From contig OZ037840.1 of NCBI GenBank assembly GCA_964035575.1, positions 868,001-932,000 of the forward strand: 64,000 nt of DNA, in the 5' to 3' direction. Below are positions 39,948 to 50,785 of the stretch, piece after piece. This DNA is from Rhynchopus sp. YZ270_cl-10. Its lineage: Eukaryota > Euglenozoa > Diplonemea > Diplonemida > Diplonemidae. Position numbers and translations under genes: made by a program. Numbering within the stretch: the first letter of the stretch is position 1; each line of letters starts with the position of its first letter. The notes under the pieces were generated by a model. That model saw nothing but the letters and a program-made list of their open reading frames with translations. It searched no databases and was not told the origin of the DNA.

Positions 39948-42470
39948 CCCCCTAGGCATACCTAGAAAGCGAATATGATATTCGGCCTATATTCGGATCC
40001 AAAATTCTTGGGCCATATTCGGCCTATATTCGGATCCGAATATCGTATTCGGATCCGAATATAGGCCGAATATGCATATTCGGCCTATATTCGGATCCGA
40101 ATATAGGCCGAATATCATATTCGCCCTATATTCGGATCCGAATACACAGAATCTAGACTGCAGAAAGGGTGTGAGTGAGTTTGGATGGGGGTGGGTGGGG
40201 ACATGAGGTAGCGAAACGCGTGTATTGGGGGGTGGGTGTGGGGGTCTTTTGATGATCGGTGTCTTTGCAAAAACAAGAGAAGTTGAAAGCACAAAAAGCA
40301 CTGTTGATGGAAAAGAGGCAATACAGAAAGTATCAAGGCTGTCCTTACAGACGCATGCCAAAGCGTCCGCCACGTGGGTGTGGACTTAAGATTGAAGTAG
40401 TAGTAGGAGTAGTGCAAACAAAGAGGGGTTTTTTTTTGTTTTTTTTTTTTGTTTGCTCATGAAAAAGCAGCTCGAGATGATACCAGCATTTAGAACACTG
40501 GTATCATCTCGAGCTCCTCGGCGAGAGGCTCACAGTCGGAATCTGACGATTCCGACTGCTCCACCGCCTCGCCGAGGAGCCCCTTCTTGTCCTGAAGCAA
40601 TCCAAGGAGCTTGCCGTTCTTCCGCAGCATCAGCTTCTCAATAAACTTTTCCTTAGATAAATTCGAGGAGCGTTTATTTTTCATTGCACTTAAGGAAGAA
40701 AATAATCCATCAACTGAGGTTACGCTGATCGGGGTTGAAAGCCATCCATGGACGTGTGGCGCTAAATTCGGGAAGCGTAACCCTCCACTGCCTCTTGGAC
40801 TCCAGAACTCGAACAGGTCAACCCTACCACATTTATCGATCCATAATCAGCAACCACGGGAGAATGCGCGATATTAAATTTTTTTCGAGCTGTGTTGATA
40901 GCATCCTTCACATCTCGACCACAGTGGACTTCTCCAGTATCTTTTACGTCCATATGAATGAGGAGGGCTTGGCCTGCAACGAACGCTACAATGCACAATG
41001 TCGAAAAACCCAGGTGTCTCTGTCCTGCAATAAAAATTTTGGGATAGTGGTCATTTGTTTATTAGCATACCCGATCCATCTATCCCGAGAGGGATTGGTT
41101 TCCCTTCAACCAACTTCAGTAGCACACCCTCGATCTCCTTCACGAACTTCGTGGAGCGGCCCAGGACCGTTTTCCCGGTTGGGAAGTCCTCTCCGAAGAG
41201 GGGACGCACTGGCAGCGACATAATGTCGGCTTGGCGTTCTGTGAGTCCGCAGACCAGCACAGCCAATGCCCATGTTGTGACAAACGCCGCCAACCCCATC
41301 ACCGGCGTCAACACCTGCTGCCGCTTCTCCTTCGTGTCACCAACTGGAGCTGCAGCCTTCTTCTTCTTCTTCTTCTCCCTACGCTCATTATTTTTGTGGC
41401 GGTCGCTTTGGACGTGTACCTTGGCGGTACTACTTTCACCGTGTTGCACCACTCCACGGCAATGTACACAAAAAAGAACTGTGTCGTCTCCCTTTCGCCC
41501 TGTTTTCTTCGCTGCTGCCTTTTCCTCGAAGGGGAGCTCATCAACCTCCATTACCTGAGATTTTTTTGTTATTTGTTACATTTTTTTTATTTTTTATTAC
41601 TTTGTATTCACCCTAGTCACTTTAGCGCCGCCGTAGCAGTGTGGCCCCTCATTTTGTTCTATACTGACCGGTTTTTTAATACATTTTTAGCGATACATAC
41701 TTCATAACACTCTGCAATTGATCGGTCGTACTTCTCCAGCGCGGTTAAACGACCCTGCGCGGTTACCGACGATCCCGCCTTCGCCTCCGCCGACACCTCC
41801 TTCAGCTTCTTCCGAGACTCTATGGTCTCTTTGCGCTTCTCCGCCGGGGTCTTCTCTATCGCGCCGCCTTTCTTGGCTGGTGGCTTGCTTGCAGTCTTTG
41901 TAGAAGGCTTATTCGTTGCCTTCTTCGCTGATTTTTTCACTCTTTTCTTTGTTTGTGCCCTGGTGGAAGAGGAATCGCTCGCGTCCGTGTTGCTCGAGAC
42001 AATGGTCGTCTCGTCGACCTTCCTCTTTCTGCTTTTTGGGCCCATTGATGATATTTTTTTTAGCGTTTAAACTGATAAATTCCTGTTGATAGTGTAGGGG
42101 TGCACCGAAAAGAATTCACCGAAGCACGTCATATATTGTGCAAACCTAAACGCGATAATTTTCGGCGAAAATTCATGGAAAGCCCGCGGGGCTTCGAAAT
42201 ACAAAAGTGACTTTCTTTCTTCTTTTTTTTTGGACTTTTTTTTCTCTTTTTTTCCCCTTCCCCCCCATTTTTGGATTTTCCGAGCCAATTGCGGAACGTG
42301 GTGGGGTCTATTTCAAAAATATGATACATTCCTGTTGGTGATACGTGTATTCGGGTCATATTCGGCCTATATTCGCCTATATTCGGATCCGAATATAGGG
42401 CGAATACGCATATTCGGATCCGAATATAGGCCGAATATCATATTCGCTTTCTAGGTATGCCTAGGGGGGT
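39948..42470. mobile_element. hAT-like DNA transposon with palindromic ends
   Basis: The left end CCTAGGCATACCTAGAAAGC, then GAATATGATATTCGGCC, has its reverse complement at ~42,428-42,465 (GAATATCATATTCGCTTTCT, then AGGTATGCCTAGG). Both ends hold arrays of the palindrome ATTCGGATCCGAAT with TATAGGCC spacers (39,972-40,145; 42,350-42,440). The interior carries a minus-strand hAT-like transposase with an internal deletion. A C/G-run on each side hides any target-site duplication. Confidence 0.8.
40490..42045 (-). pseudogene. hAT-like transposase, internally deleted
   Basis: Exon 1 starts at ATG 42,045 with a basic/Ser-rich segment (MGPKSRKRKVDETTI) and ends at a GTATGTATCG donor. Exon 2 starts after AAATCTCAG near 41,557 and has a BED-like zinc finger (LFCVHCRGVVQHGES, then HVQSDRHKNN). 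A GTATGCTAAT...TTTATTGCAG intron (~41,077-41,029) restores frame into a DUF659-like core: GIDGSGQRHLGFSTLCIV, VKDTGEVHCGRDVKDAI and VVADYGSINVVG. The frame then stops (TAG ~40,763), and a hAT dimerisation tail appears in another frame (VDGLFSSLSAMKNKRSSNLS, FIEKLMLRKNGKLLGLL; 40,705-40,490). The ~250 residues normally between these parts, including most of the catalytic core, are missing, so the element is non-autonomous. Confidence 0.7.
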
Positions 42471-42485
42471 CCGTCCGGCCGTTTT

Positions 42486-44066
42486 TGCTGTCCCAAACCA
42501 CTTTTTTTTGTAAAAACCCGCGAAAAACCCGAAAAACCACCTCAAAACACCCCCAAACCCCCAAAAAATCACCCAAAACCACGAAAAACACACTTTTGAG
42601 CACTATTTCGCACTTTTTTCTGATTTTTTTGGTGTTTTTTTCCGCTTTTTCCGCTTTTTCCCATGGAATTATACCCCCTAATATGCCTATAGAATCCCTG
42701 TACTGCTCACTGAGACAGCATATCGACCAGAGGCTCCTTATTCATCGTACCGGTGTCTTCGTCGTGAAGGGGTGCACAATCTGCCGCAAATTCCTGCAAC
42801 TCTGTCTTTGTCAAGAGATGAAGCACTCTAGTGTTGTACTTTTCAAGTTGCTACTTCTGGGCGCTTTGCATGGACCTGCCTTTGTGGTGCGCTTGGTGTA
42901 TCCTGCGGCAAGTTCTTCCCTTGAGAGATACGGAACCCAACCTAGACTGTAGAGGATGTCTAGGTTTCAGCGACAGTGGGTCGGTGTTGTCGGGGTGCTG
43001 GCTCCTTCCGTGGTGGCTTGCAACTTGGTCAAGGACACCGACAATGGATTCGCACGAATCATTGGTCATAGGAGGAGGCAAGGAAGGCTTTACTGCACTT
43101 AGGCACAGGGTACGTTCTCATTTTCAGGGACCAAAAAGCCCCAGTAAGTGTTGCAAGTGCGATTTTCCACAGCTCGGGAGGTCTGTCAGGCAGTTCGGAG
43201 GGATTTAGACACTTCTGCGACTGCCTGAATACGCCTTTTAGGGTTTTTATTTTGGGTGCGAAATACGTCAAAAGGATGGGGGGAAATACCGTTATTTTAA
43301 GCGTTGCAGACACAAAAACACCCTCAAAAACCCCCCAGGGACCCCAAAAAGCTGCAAAATCCACACATGTCCACCTCGGGACCTCATTGGAGGTGGACCG
43401 AGGTGGTTTTTTGGTGTTTTGAATGAATTGGTATTATTATTTTTTGGTAAATAAGTGGTCTTCTGCTAGGCGTTGCATAGCCGTTGCTTAAGTGTTGCAT
43501 AAGTGTTGCATGGCCTATAAAACCCTCCCAAGTGCCCAAAATGCTATTTTTCACCCTACATGGGGTCTGGGGGACATTTTCCTGGGTGTTTGGACACCAT
43601 TCCGACTACCTTGGCACTTTTTTGGGGGTTTTCAGGTACAAAAAAAGTCAAAAAAGTGACTAAAAAAAGGGTACTTTTAAGCGTTTGGGGCACACACACC
43701 CACTGCAAAATGCATCTGGGGCCCACACAGGACCCCTAAAAGCTGTAAAAACTATATATTTCCACCCTGGGACCCCACCGGATGTGGACTGGGGTGTTTT
43801 TCGGGTGTTTAGAAGGATTTTTGTCTGATTGGAGAATTTTTTTGGTAAGTGTTGCATTTTGGCCCATGTTGATGACGATTTGATGACGCTATTTTTGGAG
43901 ATTTTTCACAAAAAATCGATTTTTTTTAACCAGGAAAGTCTCTGTAGAGGTTGTCAGGTGGTTTAATGGGATATTTTCGTGATCCCCAGGGCGATTTGCG
44001 GCCAGGTACGACCTTTTTAGTGGGTTTCTTCACCTAAATTTCAAAAAAATGGGTTTGGGACAGCAA
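42486..44066. mobile_element. 1.58-kb inverted-repeat element (TGCTGTCCCAAACC ends)
   Basis: TGCTGTCCCAAACCAC at 42,486 and TGGGTTTGGGACAGCA at 44,051 are inverted. Most of the interior is non-coding with CCCCAAAA-type words and a TTGCATAAGTGTTGCAT direct repeat near 43,490. On the minus strand around 42,960-42,700, frames such as LLTKTELQEFAADCAP and TMNKEPLVDMLSQ look like a SAP-type helix pair from a decayed ORF. The boundaries rest on short arms. Confidence 0.4.
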
Positions 44067-44260
44067 ATCCTTAAGGAATTCCTTCTACGTGGACCCCCCT
44101 ACCCCCCCCCCCCCCCCTTTTTTCTGATGCGACACACAACAAAACGACTAACCAGAGGGTTTTTTCTTTTGCTCTGCCACCTCTTCCGCCAGCTCCTCCT
44201 CCCTCCCATCACCCCCGCCCCACCAGATAGTCCTTACAAACCTTCAAAAGCACCTCAACA

Positions 44261-46876
44261 ATGCATCGTTCGTTGCTTCTTGCAACCACCTCGCTGCTCT
44301 GCGCAGTGTGCAGCGGGTCGAGTGTCCTGAGTGTTTATACCCCTGATGCCTCTGCCTCTGCCCTCGATGTCCGCGTCTCTGAGAACGGAACCTATGCATA
44401 CCTTCTGACCTCATCTGGTCTGGAGGTCCTGGACGTCTCCGACGCTGCGTCGGTGACGCTCCTTGGTGAGGCGGAGACGAACGGAAGCTTCTCGCGTCTC
44501 GCGATCTCCCTGGAAACGATCTATGCCATTTCATCGACCCACGTCCTTGTTGTCGACGTCAGCGATCCGTCCGCTCCGTCAAACCTCTGCTCCTGGGCGC
44601 ACAACGTCACCGCCAACTCTACCCCCTCCGCAGGAGTGATCGAAAACACCCTTCTGCTTCAGGGCTCAACCATCTGGGGTTTTGATGTGTCCACACCTTG
44701 TGAACCCATCAAAACTGAGGTAAGCCATTCCCTCTGTGGTCTTGGTGTGAAGGCATTCGCGGTGGTGGAAACTCAGGCATACACAGTTGCGGAAACTGGA
44801 GTCGATTTGTTTGAGCTTGCAACGAAGGATGACCTCGACTTTGTGAAAACTACGTACGGAATGCTTCCGGCCACAGCGGAGTATTTGGGGGTCAGTGAAA
44901 TGGGGGCTGGGCGGACCGCCTTTTTTAGCTTCGCTGGATCCGTTCGTGGAATTGCTGCGTACGATGTCAGCAGCCTTGCCGAGCCTTACCTCGTGGAGCA
45001 CCTCCTGCCTACAGTACGTTGCTTTGGCTCTGATGTGCTCGAAAACACTCTGTTTGTTGCAACGACAGAAGGACTTCACCTTGTGGATCTCTCCGACCCA
45101 TGCAGGCCTGTCGTCCAGGACGCCCCATTCCGTGTCTTGCCGCTCTCTCTTGGGAGCAATGATGAATCTCCGGTTGATAAGATGCAGACCCACGGTACCC
45201 ATCTCTTCACTATGTCCGAGACGGAGATTTTCGTGGTGGATGTGGAGGATCTGGGGGCCTACCAGGTGTTTCCGCAAATTTCGTCTTCTGGGGCCTTCCG
45301 GTCGTTCGCAGTGCGTGAGGAGCTGTTGTTCACCGTTGAGGATGAGGGGTTGAGCATTTACAATATGAGTGACCTGGTTCACCCGGTGCTGATGGTGTTC
45401 GTTGCGGATGTGACCGCGGACAGCACAGCCAACGCGACCCTCATCGACATCGCTGTGACCGACTCCACCATTTACCTTCTCACCTCCGAGGACCGTGTCA
45501 TCATCCTTTCCTACACAGACTCCTCCACCACAGTACTCTCCGAGTATTGGTCGCCCATTCCGCTCACTCAGATTGTACTCTCAGAGATGGACTCGATTTT
45601 GTATTTGGTCCCCGAAGGGCAAGATATGGAATCGTTGAATGTCTCTGATGTTGCGTCCCCTATGCTTCTCCCTACTTCACTCATCTGGGCGGAAACCATT
45701 GAGGCAGTGGTTCAAAATGATTTTCTGTATGTCGCTGAAAAGGATGTAATGGAGAGCCGTCTCGCCATTTTCGATCGGTTTGAGGGTTTGGGGAGGGTGA
45801 GTGCTGCGATGGTGATGGGGGTGGTGCGTGGTGTGGCGGCGGTTGGGTGGAGGTGTTACGTTGTGACGGAGGATTCGCTGTTTGTGTTTAATGTGACCAA
45901 CCCGGTTAACCCGGTGCTGATGCAGAAGGTATTGGGTGAGTTTAGCAATGCCACTACCGTTGCGGCAGACTACCGCGGGGTGGCATATGTCGCCACCGAT
46001 TCTGACATTGTCATCATCGCACCCCCTGTTGTCGCAACGTCGTCTCCTCCTACATCATCACCACCTACTGCCGCACCTACGTCACCCCCGACCTCTGTCC
46101 CTCAGACGACTGCACCTTCAACGGAAGCTCCCGCAACAAATGCTCCAGTTGAGACCTCGCAAATCTGGTGTGCGACGGACAAAAGCTGTGCCAGGTTTGG
46201 CGACTCCGCCGCAATTTGCTTCAGCGGAAACTGTCTCTGCAGTGATGGGTTTGGCCCGTCAGGAGGTGCGCGGGTTTGTGTCGCGGATGGAACCAGTGCT
46301 GGAACGGTCTCCGCTCTCTTCTCCTTCACCTTCACCAGCGGGTGTGACGTCTATCAGGTGAGTTTCCTTGCACTATTCATTGAAGCGGTGGCGGCGGCTA
46401 TTGGCATTTCGATGACGACGTCGGCTTCATCGTGCGGGTCGGTGACACTGCGTGGTGTGGTTGATGGGATTACCTTGGAAGCGTTGGCAACCAACAAGGC
46501 GGGTGATGTGTTGGCAGAGCGCTATGTGAGTGACAGCAGGTACGCTGCAATGCGCGACGCCCTCGGCACCCCGGTCGTTTCGACCAACATGCTGGATGAA
46601 TGTGTTGCGGGCAATGGGGTCGAGGTGGCAGCATACACGGCAGATGGGTCGTGTGGAGCTACTGCGTGCAAGGCTGGATTCGTCCTCTCTGGGGGTGTCT
46701 GTGAAGGAGATGCGAGCGACAACGGAGATGACGACTGGCTTCCGATGGTCATCGTCGGTGCGGTGCTTGGAACGTTAGTTTGCATTGCCGCTTTGGTTCT
46801 GTTCGGGGGGATGGAGCCCTCCAGAGGAAACGAAAACGCAAAGGAAAATGAAAACGAGCCTGCCTTCAATGCCTAG
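44261..46876 (+). CDS. Type I membrane protein with LVIVD-type beta-propeller
   Basis: 871 residues from the ATG in CAACAATGCATCG, which starts a signal peptide (residues 1-~19, LLLATTSLLCAVCSGSS). Residues ~25-585 are repeats of ~40 residues with the LVIVD signature (AYLLTSSGLEVLDVSDAAS; THVLVVDVSDPSAPSNL; LHLVDLSDPCRPV; SLFVFNVTNPVNPVL), forming beta-propeller blades. A Pro/Thr/Ser stalk (~588-630, likely O-glycosylated) follows, then an EGF-like Cys-rich module (CATDKSCARFG, CFSGNCLCSDGFG), a ~110-residue domain with an AAAIGISMTTSA helix and VTLRGVVDGITLEAL strand, a second Cys pair (CGATACKAGF), one membrane helix (~827-848, MVIVGAVLGTLVCIAALVLF) and a short Glu/Asn-rich cytoplasmic tail. 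Probably a surface receptor or adhesion protein; the ligand is unknown. Confidence 0.85.
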   Translation: MHRSLLLATTSLLCAVCSGSSVLSVYTPDASASALDVRVSENGTYAYLLTSSGLEVLDVSDAASVTLLGEAETNGSFSRLAISLETIYAISSTHVLVVDVSDPSAPSNLCSWAHNVTANSTPSAGVIENTLLLQGSTIWGFDVSTPCEPIKTEVSHSLCGLGVKAFAVVETQAYTVAETGVDLFELATKDDLDFVKTTYGMLPATAEYLGVSEMGAGRTAFFSFAGSVRGIAAYDVSSLAEPYLVEHLLPTVRCFGSDVLENTLFVATTEGLHLVDLSDPCRPVVQDAPFRVLPLSLGSNDESPVDKMQTHGTHLFTMSETEIFVVDVEDLGAYQVFPQISSSGAFRSFAVREELLFTVEDEGLSIYNMSDLVHPVLMVFVADVTADSTANATLIDIAVTDSTIYLLTSEDRVIILSYTDSSTTVLSEYWSPIPLTQIVLSEMDSILYLVPEGQDMESLNVSDVASPMLLPTSLIWAETIEAVVQNDFLYVAEKDVMESRLAIFDRFEGLGRVSAAMVMGVVRGVAAVGWRCYVVTEDSLFVFNVTNPVNPVLMQKVLGEFSNATTVAADYRGVAYVATDSDIVIIAPPVVATSSPPTSSPPTAAPTSPPTSVPQTTAPSTEAPATNAPVETSQIWCATDKSCARFGDSAAICFSGNCLCSDGFGPSGGARVCVADGTSAGTVSALFSFTFTSGCDVYQVSFLALFIEAVAAAIGISMTTSASSCGSVTLRGVVDGITLEALATNKAGDVLAERYVSDSRYAAMRDALGTPVVSTNMLDECVAGNGVEVAAYTADGSCGATACKAGFVLSGGVCEGDASDNGDDDWLPMVIVGAVLGTLVCIAALVLFGGMEPSRGNENAKENENEPAFNA

Positions 46877-48439
46877 GTTGAGTGAAGGCTGAGGAGACCC
46901 TTAGCCCAGTTCATTAGCCATTAGGAAGACCTTTTTTTTGTGCAGAGATGCAAAACAAAAGAAAAGGAAAAAAAATATGGAAATGTGACCCCCCCCCAAA
47001 ATATCAGACTCAAAAAAAAAAAAAAACTGCATAAAAAAAAACTCCCCCCATTTAAATCCCTGAATATTCCTATCTCAACCCCTAAAATTATTTAGCATTC
47101 CATATAGGGTTTTTTGAAGTGCCTGCATTCATCCGGTGTCCGGGGGAGAGGTGTTTGTACTTTCAAAAAAGAAAAAGTTATTTGTTTTTCTCGGGAGAAA
47201 AGTCGTTTTCAGTCATGAGTGTTTTCTATGCACGCACAGAAAGCAGGAGTGACGGAAAACTGCTTTTCTCGAGGGGAAAAACAGAGTTTTGTTACTTTTT
47301 TTTTCCAGAGTTTGAGGCACCACGCTTTTGTGTAAGGTGACTAAGCACGAGAGACAAAAAATGATCCAAAAAATACAACAAAAAAGATTGTGGTGTCCCG
47401 CGACCAGCCCACAATAGCCCCCCCCTGGGCCCACCTGTGCCCACCTGAGCCCAATTCCACCCGATTTCGCCCGGATTTCACGGGGCTGGGGACACCCCAA
47501 AAGATTGATGAATAACCTATGTTCAAAACATTAAGCAATCTAATCAGACTAAGCACGAGAGGCTTAGGATCATCTTATAAAGCTTTCTATGTTTTGGATG
47601 TTCTCCTTCACGCTCCTCGGGCATCACCATCCGATTCGGACAGCTTTCCACTGTACACTACCATGGGGATCTTCATGGTGTCAAGGCTGATGCAAGGTAC
47701 ACTGTACACTGTACCCCAAAAAAAAATCGACCGAATAACTAGAAAACAAAGAAGTCTGGGTCTTAACAGAAAACAGCGTACCCGGAAAATAAGGACTTTG
47801 TCGTGGAGAAACTCTGGAAAAAGGTAACATTTGGTTTTTTTTTTTCTTTTGAGAAAATGAGACGGATTGTGTGTGTGTGTGTCCCAGAGGCCCTGCCGCT
47901 TTTCGTTCCTTATTTTCTTTCCTTTTTTTATTTTATTTTTTTTGGGAACATTTTTTGTTGGTCCCCATTCCTATGCTCTCAATTTATTGAATGCATACGT
48001 TGAAATACTTTTTTTTTTTTGACAAATTGTTGGAGTAGTGTAGTTGCCTCGGTTTGTGTTGTCACAGTTGTGCAAACTTTCCAAAAAAGTTCACTCACTT
48101 TTTCTTCAAAGAAAAAAAAAATGTTCATTATTTTTTGGTGACTAAGCAGCAAGGCTTAGGGTCATCTTACCAGCTTTTTTTTTTCTTTTTTTTTTTTTTC
48201 TTCGCTTTCTTTCTCTCCCGTTCTTTCTCTCTTCCCCACGATCTATACCTTTCCCCACTTCCCACTCCACTCACAAAAAAAATGCCCTCATATTATTTGA
48301 TGTAGCTAAGCACAGGTGTGCTGACGTTCATCTTACAAGCTTTTTTTTTTTGATCACAGCATGGCTCAGGACTTAGGTAGCGTACCTATTACACCCAACC
48401 CTTCATAAGTTAAGGCAAGACGTCTTCTTTCAATTTTTG
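46877..48439. other. Intergenic region rich in dispersed repeats
   Basis: No gene. It contains R3 (47,117-47,166), an R5 hairpin (47,190-47,275), R1 copies (47,333, 47,547, 48,137, 48,302) and a minus-strand R2 copy (48,021-48,075). GTACACTGTACACTGTACC near 47,698 is a three-unit relative of the 30.3-kb satellite. The ~60-bp sequence at 47,765-47,825 (GGAAAATAAGGACTTTG, GAGAAACTCTGGAAAAA) is shared with 31,595-31,665. Confidence 0.55.
48021..48075 (-). repeat. R2 dispersed repeat, inverted copy
   Basis: ACAAATTGTTGGAGTAGTGT and AGTTGCCTCGGTTTGTGTTG are the reverse complement of the R2 copies at 15.4 and 21.8 kb. Confidence 0.75.
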
Positions 48440-48565
48440 TTTGAATACCGTAAAAATATTTATTCTGGGCCGGAACAAAACTGGAACACCCCCAAAAATC
48501 GTCGATTGTTCCAGTTTTGTTCCGCACCAGCATTGTTTTGGGGGGGGGGGGGGGGGGGGGGGTAG

Positions 48566-50143
48566 GGGCCGCAGTCCCCTAAGGAAATTATGTAACAATA
48601 ATTATTTCGTCATTTTTTGGGCATCTAGTGGGCACCTCAGGGTGTGTCTGACACCCAAAATAGGTTTCCGGGGCAGTGTGACCCAGAATTTCATGGTTTG
48701 GCACCTCAGAAAGTGAAAAAAGTGTGAAAAAATAGGATTTTCAGCCCTTTTGGCCATTTGGGGCAAAATGGCCAATTTTGGCACATTTTTTGCTTTGTGG
48801 GGGTATTTGGGGCTATTTCACCCCCAAAACCACTCAGAACATGTTCTAGGCACCTATTTTCAACCACAATTACCCATACAGGGGGGTATTCCGCTCAAGA
48901 AATGGTTTTGTTGGGGTTATTTTCAGCAAATTTTCACTAAGTTTCACTAAGTTTTGCTAAGTTTCACTAAGTTTTACTAAGTTTCACTAAGTTTTGGTCA
49001 AAAAAAATGCAAAAAAAATGCAAAAAACACGAAAAATTGCACAAAAAATGGGAGGAACCGAACAAATATGTATGGTATGGCAAAAATGTGTCCTTTTTTT
49101 TGGGTGACTGATTACCAGAAACACAAAAAAAATGGAAAATAAAGCACAAATCGGCCATTTGGGCCATTTTGGGACAAATGACCATTTTTGACCAAATTTT
49201 CAAAAAAATTGTAAAATTTCGACATCATGACAGCTGCTTGGGCACAAAACTACCCCAGGGATGTCCCGTGAGTCTATTCCGACCTGTTTTGGACACTTTA
49301 GGTACTTTTTTTGGCCGCTTTTTGGTGTTTTGAGGTCAAAATGACCCCCTGTCTACCCCCTGTCCAGGGGTCATATTCGACTCAATATTTCAAACCAAGA
49401 TCGGTTCGAGGGGCCCAAAAGGGTGCAGCTCGTCGAAATCAGGCCCACAGGACCCCTAGGAGTACGATTTCCACAGGAGAGTGACCCCAAGAGGCCTCTG
49501 GCGGCCCTAATTTGGCATTTTTTTAGCCCAAAACCGCCCCTACCCCCCTCTCTGGGGGGGAGGGCAATTTCTCACTCATTTTCCCCATTTCTAGTGCTTC
49601 TGAGTCCTCCAAAGGGTAAAAAAACGGTTCCGTTGGGTCCGCAGACCATTTTTTGGGGGGGTACATACCAAAATTTGCACCATACCCTACTTTATGTGAT
49701 GGCCAGGGGAAAAATCCTGGCCTTGGACAGGGGGTAGACAGGGGGTGGACAGGGGGGTCATTTTGACCAAATTTTGGCCAAATTCACCAAAGAAAAGGCG
49801 TAAAAATGTGAAAAACAGGCGAGAATGGACTCCAAGCACGTTTTTGGGGCAAAATAGGTCTCAAATGACTCTCTGAAACATCGAATTTGGTGTTTTTTTT
49901 ATGTTTTTTCATGAAAAATCGGGGTTTTGGCCAAAATGGCCAAAACCCCCAAAAAGCCAGTTTTTTGCTATTTTTTCCCATTTTTTCACATTCTAGAGTC
50001 GAATTTTCGCCCAATTTTGCCTCACAGGGTGTTTCTGACCTATTCTGGGGTGGTTCTCTGCAGGTTGTGGCCACTATACGCCAAAAAGTGGCAAAATGAA
50101 TTATTGTTACATAATTTCCTTAGGGGACTGCGGCCCCTAGGCA
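48566..50143. mobile_element. 1.58-kb element with ~50-bp terminal inverted repeats
   Basis: GGGGCCGCAGTCCCCTAAGG, then AAATTATGTAACAATAATTA at the left, is inverted at 50,090-50,143 (ATTATTGTTACATAATTTCC, then TTAGGGGACTGCGGCCCC). The interior is non-coding, with a CACTAAGTTT tandem repeat (48,935-48,998) and inverted CCCCTGTCTACCCCCTGTCC / GGGGGTAGACAGGGGGTGGA words (49,345; 49,733). Confidence 0.7.
48935..48998. repeat. Short tandem repeat (CACTAAGTTT)n
   Basis: Six units of TTTCACTAAG / TTTTGCTAAG type, 10-12 bp each. Confidence 0.8.
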
Positions 50144-50148
50144 TAGTG

Positions 50149-50370
50149 TGCAGACGAACATTTTTGGTTCGTCGACGAACAAAATGTTCGTCGGTTTTGT
50201 TCGTCGATGTTCGTCGACGAACATCGACGAACATCGACGAACAGGTCCCTGCCACAAGGGCAACCCACGACGAACAACGACGAACATCGACGAACAACGA
50301 CGAACATCGACGAACAATTTTTTTTTTCCCCCCCACGACGAACATCGACGAACATTTTGTTCGTCTGCAC
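50149..50370. mobile_element. ~220-bp nested MITE built of GTTCGTCGACGAAC palindromes
   Basis: The ends TGTGCAGACGAACATTTTTG and AACATTTTGTTCGTCTGCACA are inverted. The interior is many copies of ACGAACATCGACGAACA and TTCGTCGACGAAC. It sits inside the left terminal repeat of the 4.2-kb transposon; the right terminal repeat (ACCGTGCACTATGCC) shows the uninterrupted site, so the insertion is secondary. Confidence 0.8.
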
Positions 50371-50785
50371 ACACGGTGCGGTAGTCAGCAAAATGACAAC
50401 CTAAATGACAACCTCAATGACATGTCATAATTATGACAACCCTATAGGTTGTCAGTGACAACCTAGGGGTTGTCAAATGACAACCTGAGGTTGTCAAATG
50501 ACAACCTATAGGTTGTCATTTGACAACCTTATGCATGTGAAATGCCTTGCAACAGCCATTTTTATTGGAAATGTGGGAGGTTGGGGGGTTGGGAGGTTGG
50601 TGGTTACCTGTTTGATTGTTGATTGTTGAATGTCCATGCACTGTAAAAATTTATTTAAAAAAAAAGGAGGAGATGGGGGGGTGATTTCTGTTTTTGTTGA
50701 TTTCATGATGATTTGGGTCCCTCACCCCCTTTGTAAAAATCCCGCCCATACACATATGCAGGGGTCAAGTGACTGACGTGCCTGA

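Noticed and set aside
49380..49450. tRNA-like GGTTCGAGG word
   Set aside because: No acceptor stem, A box or anticodon arm can be formed around it.
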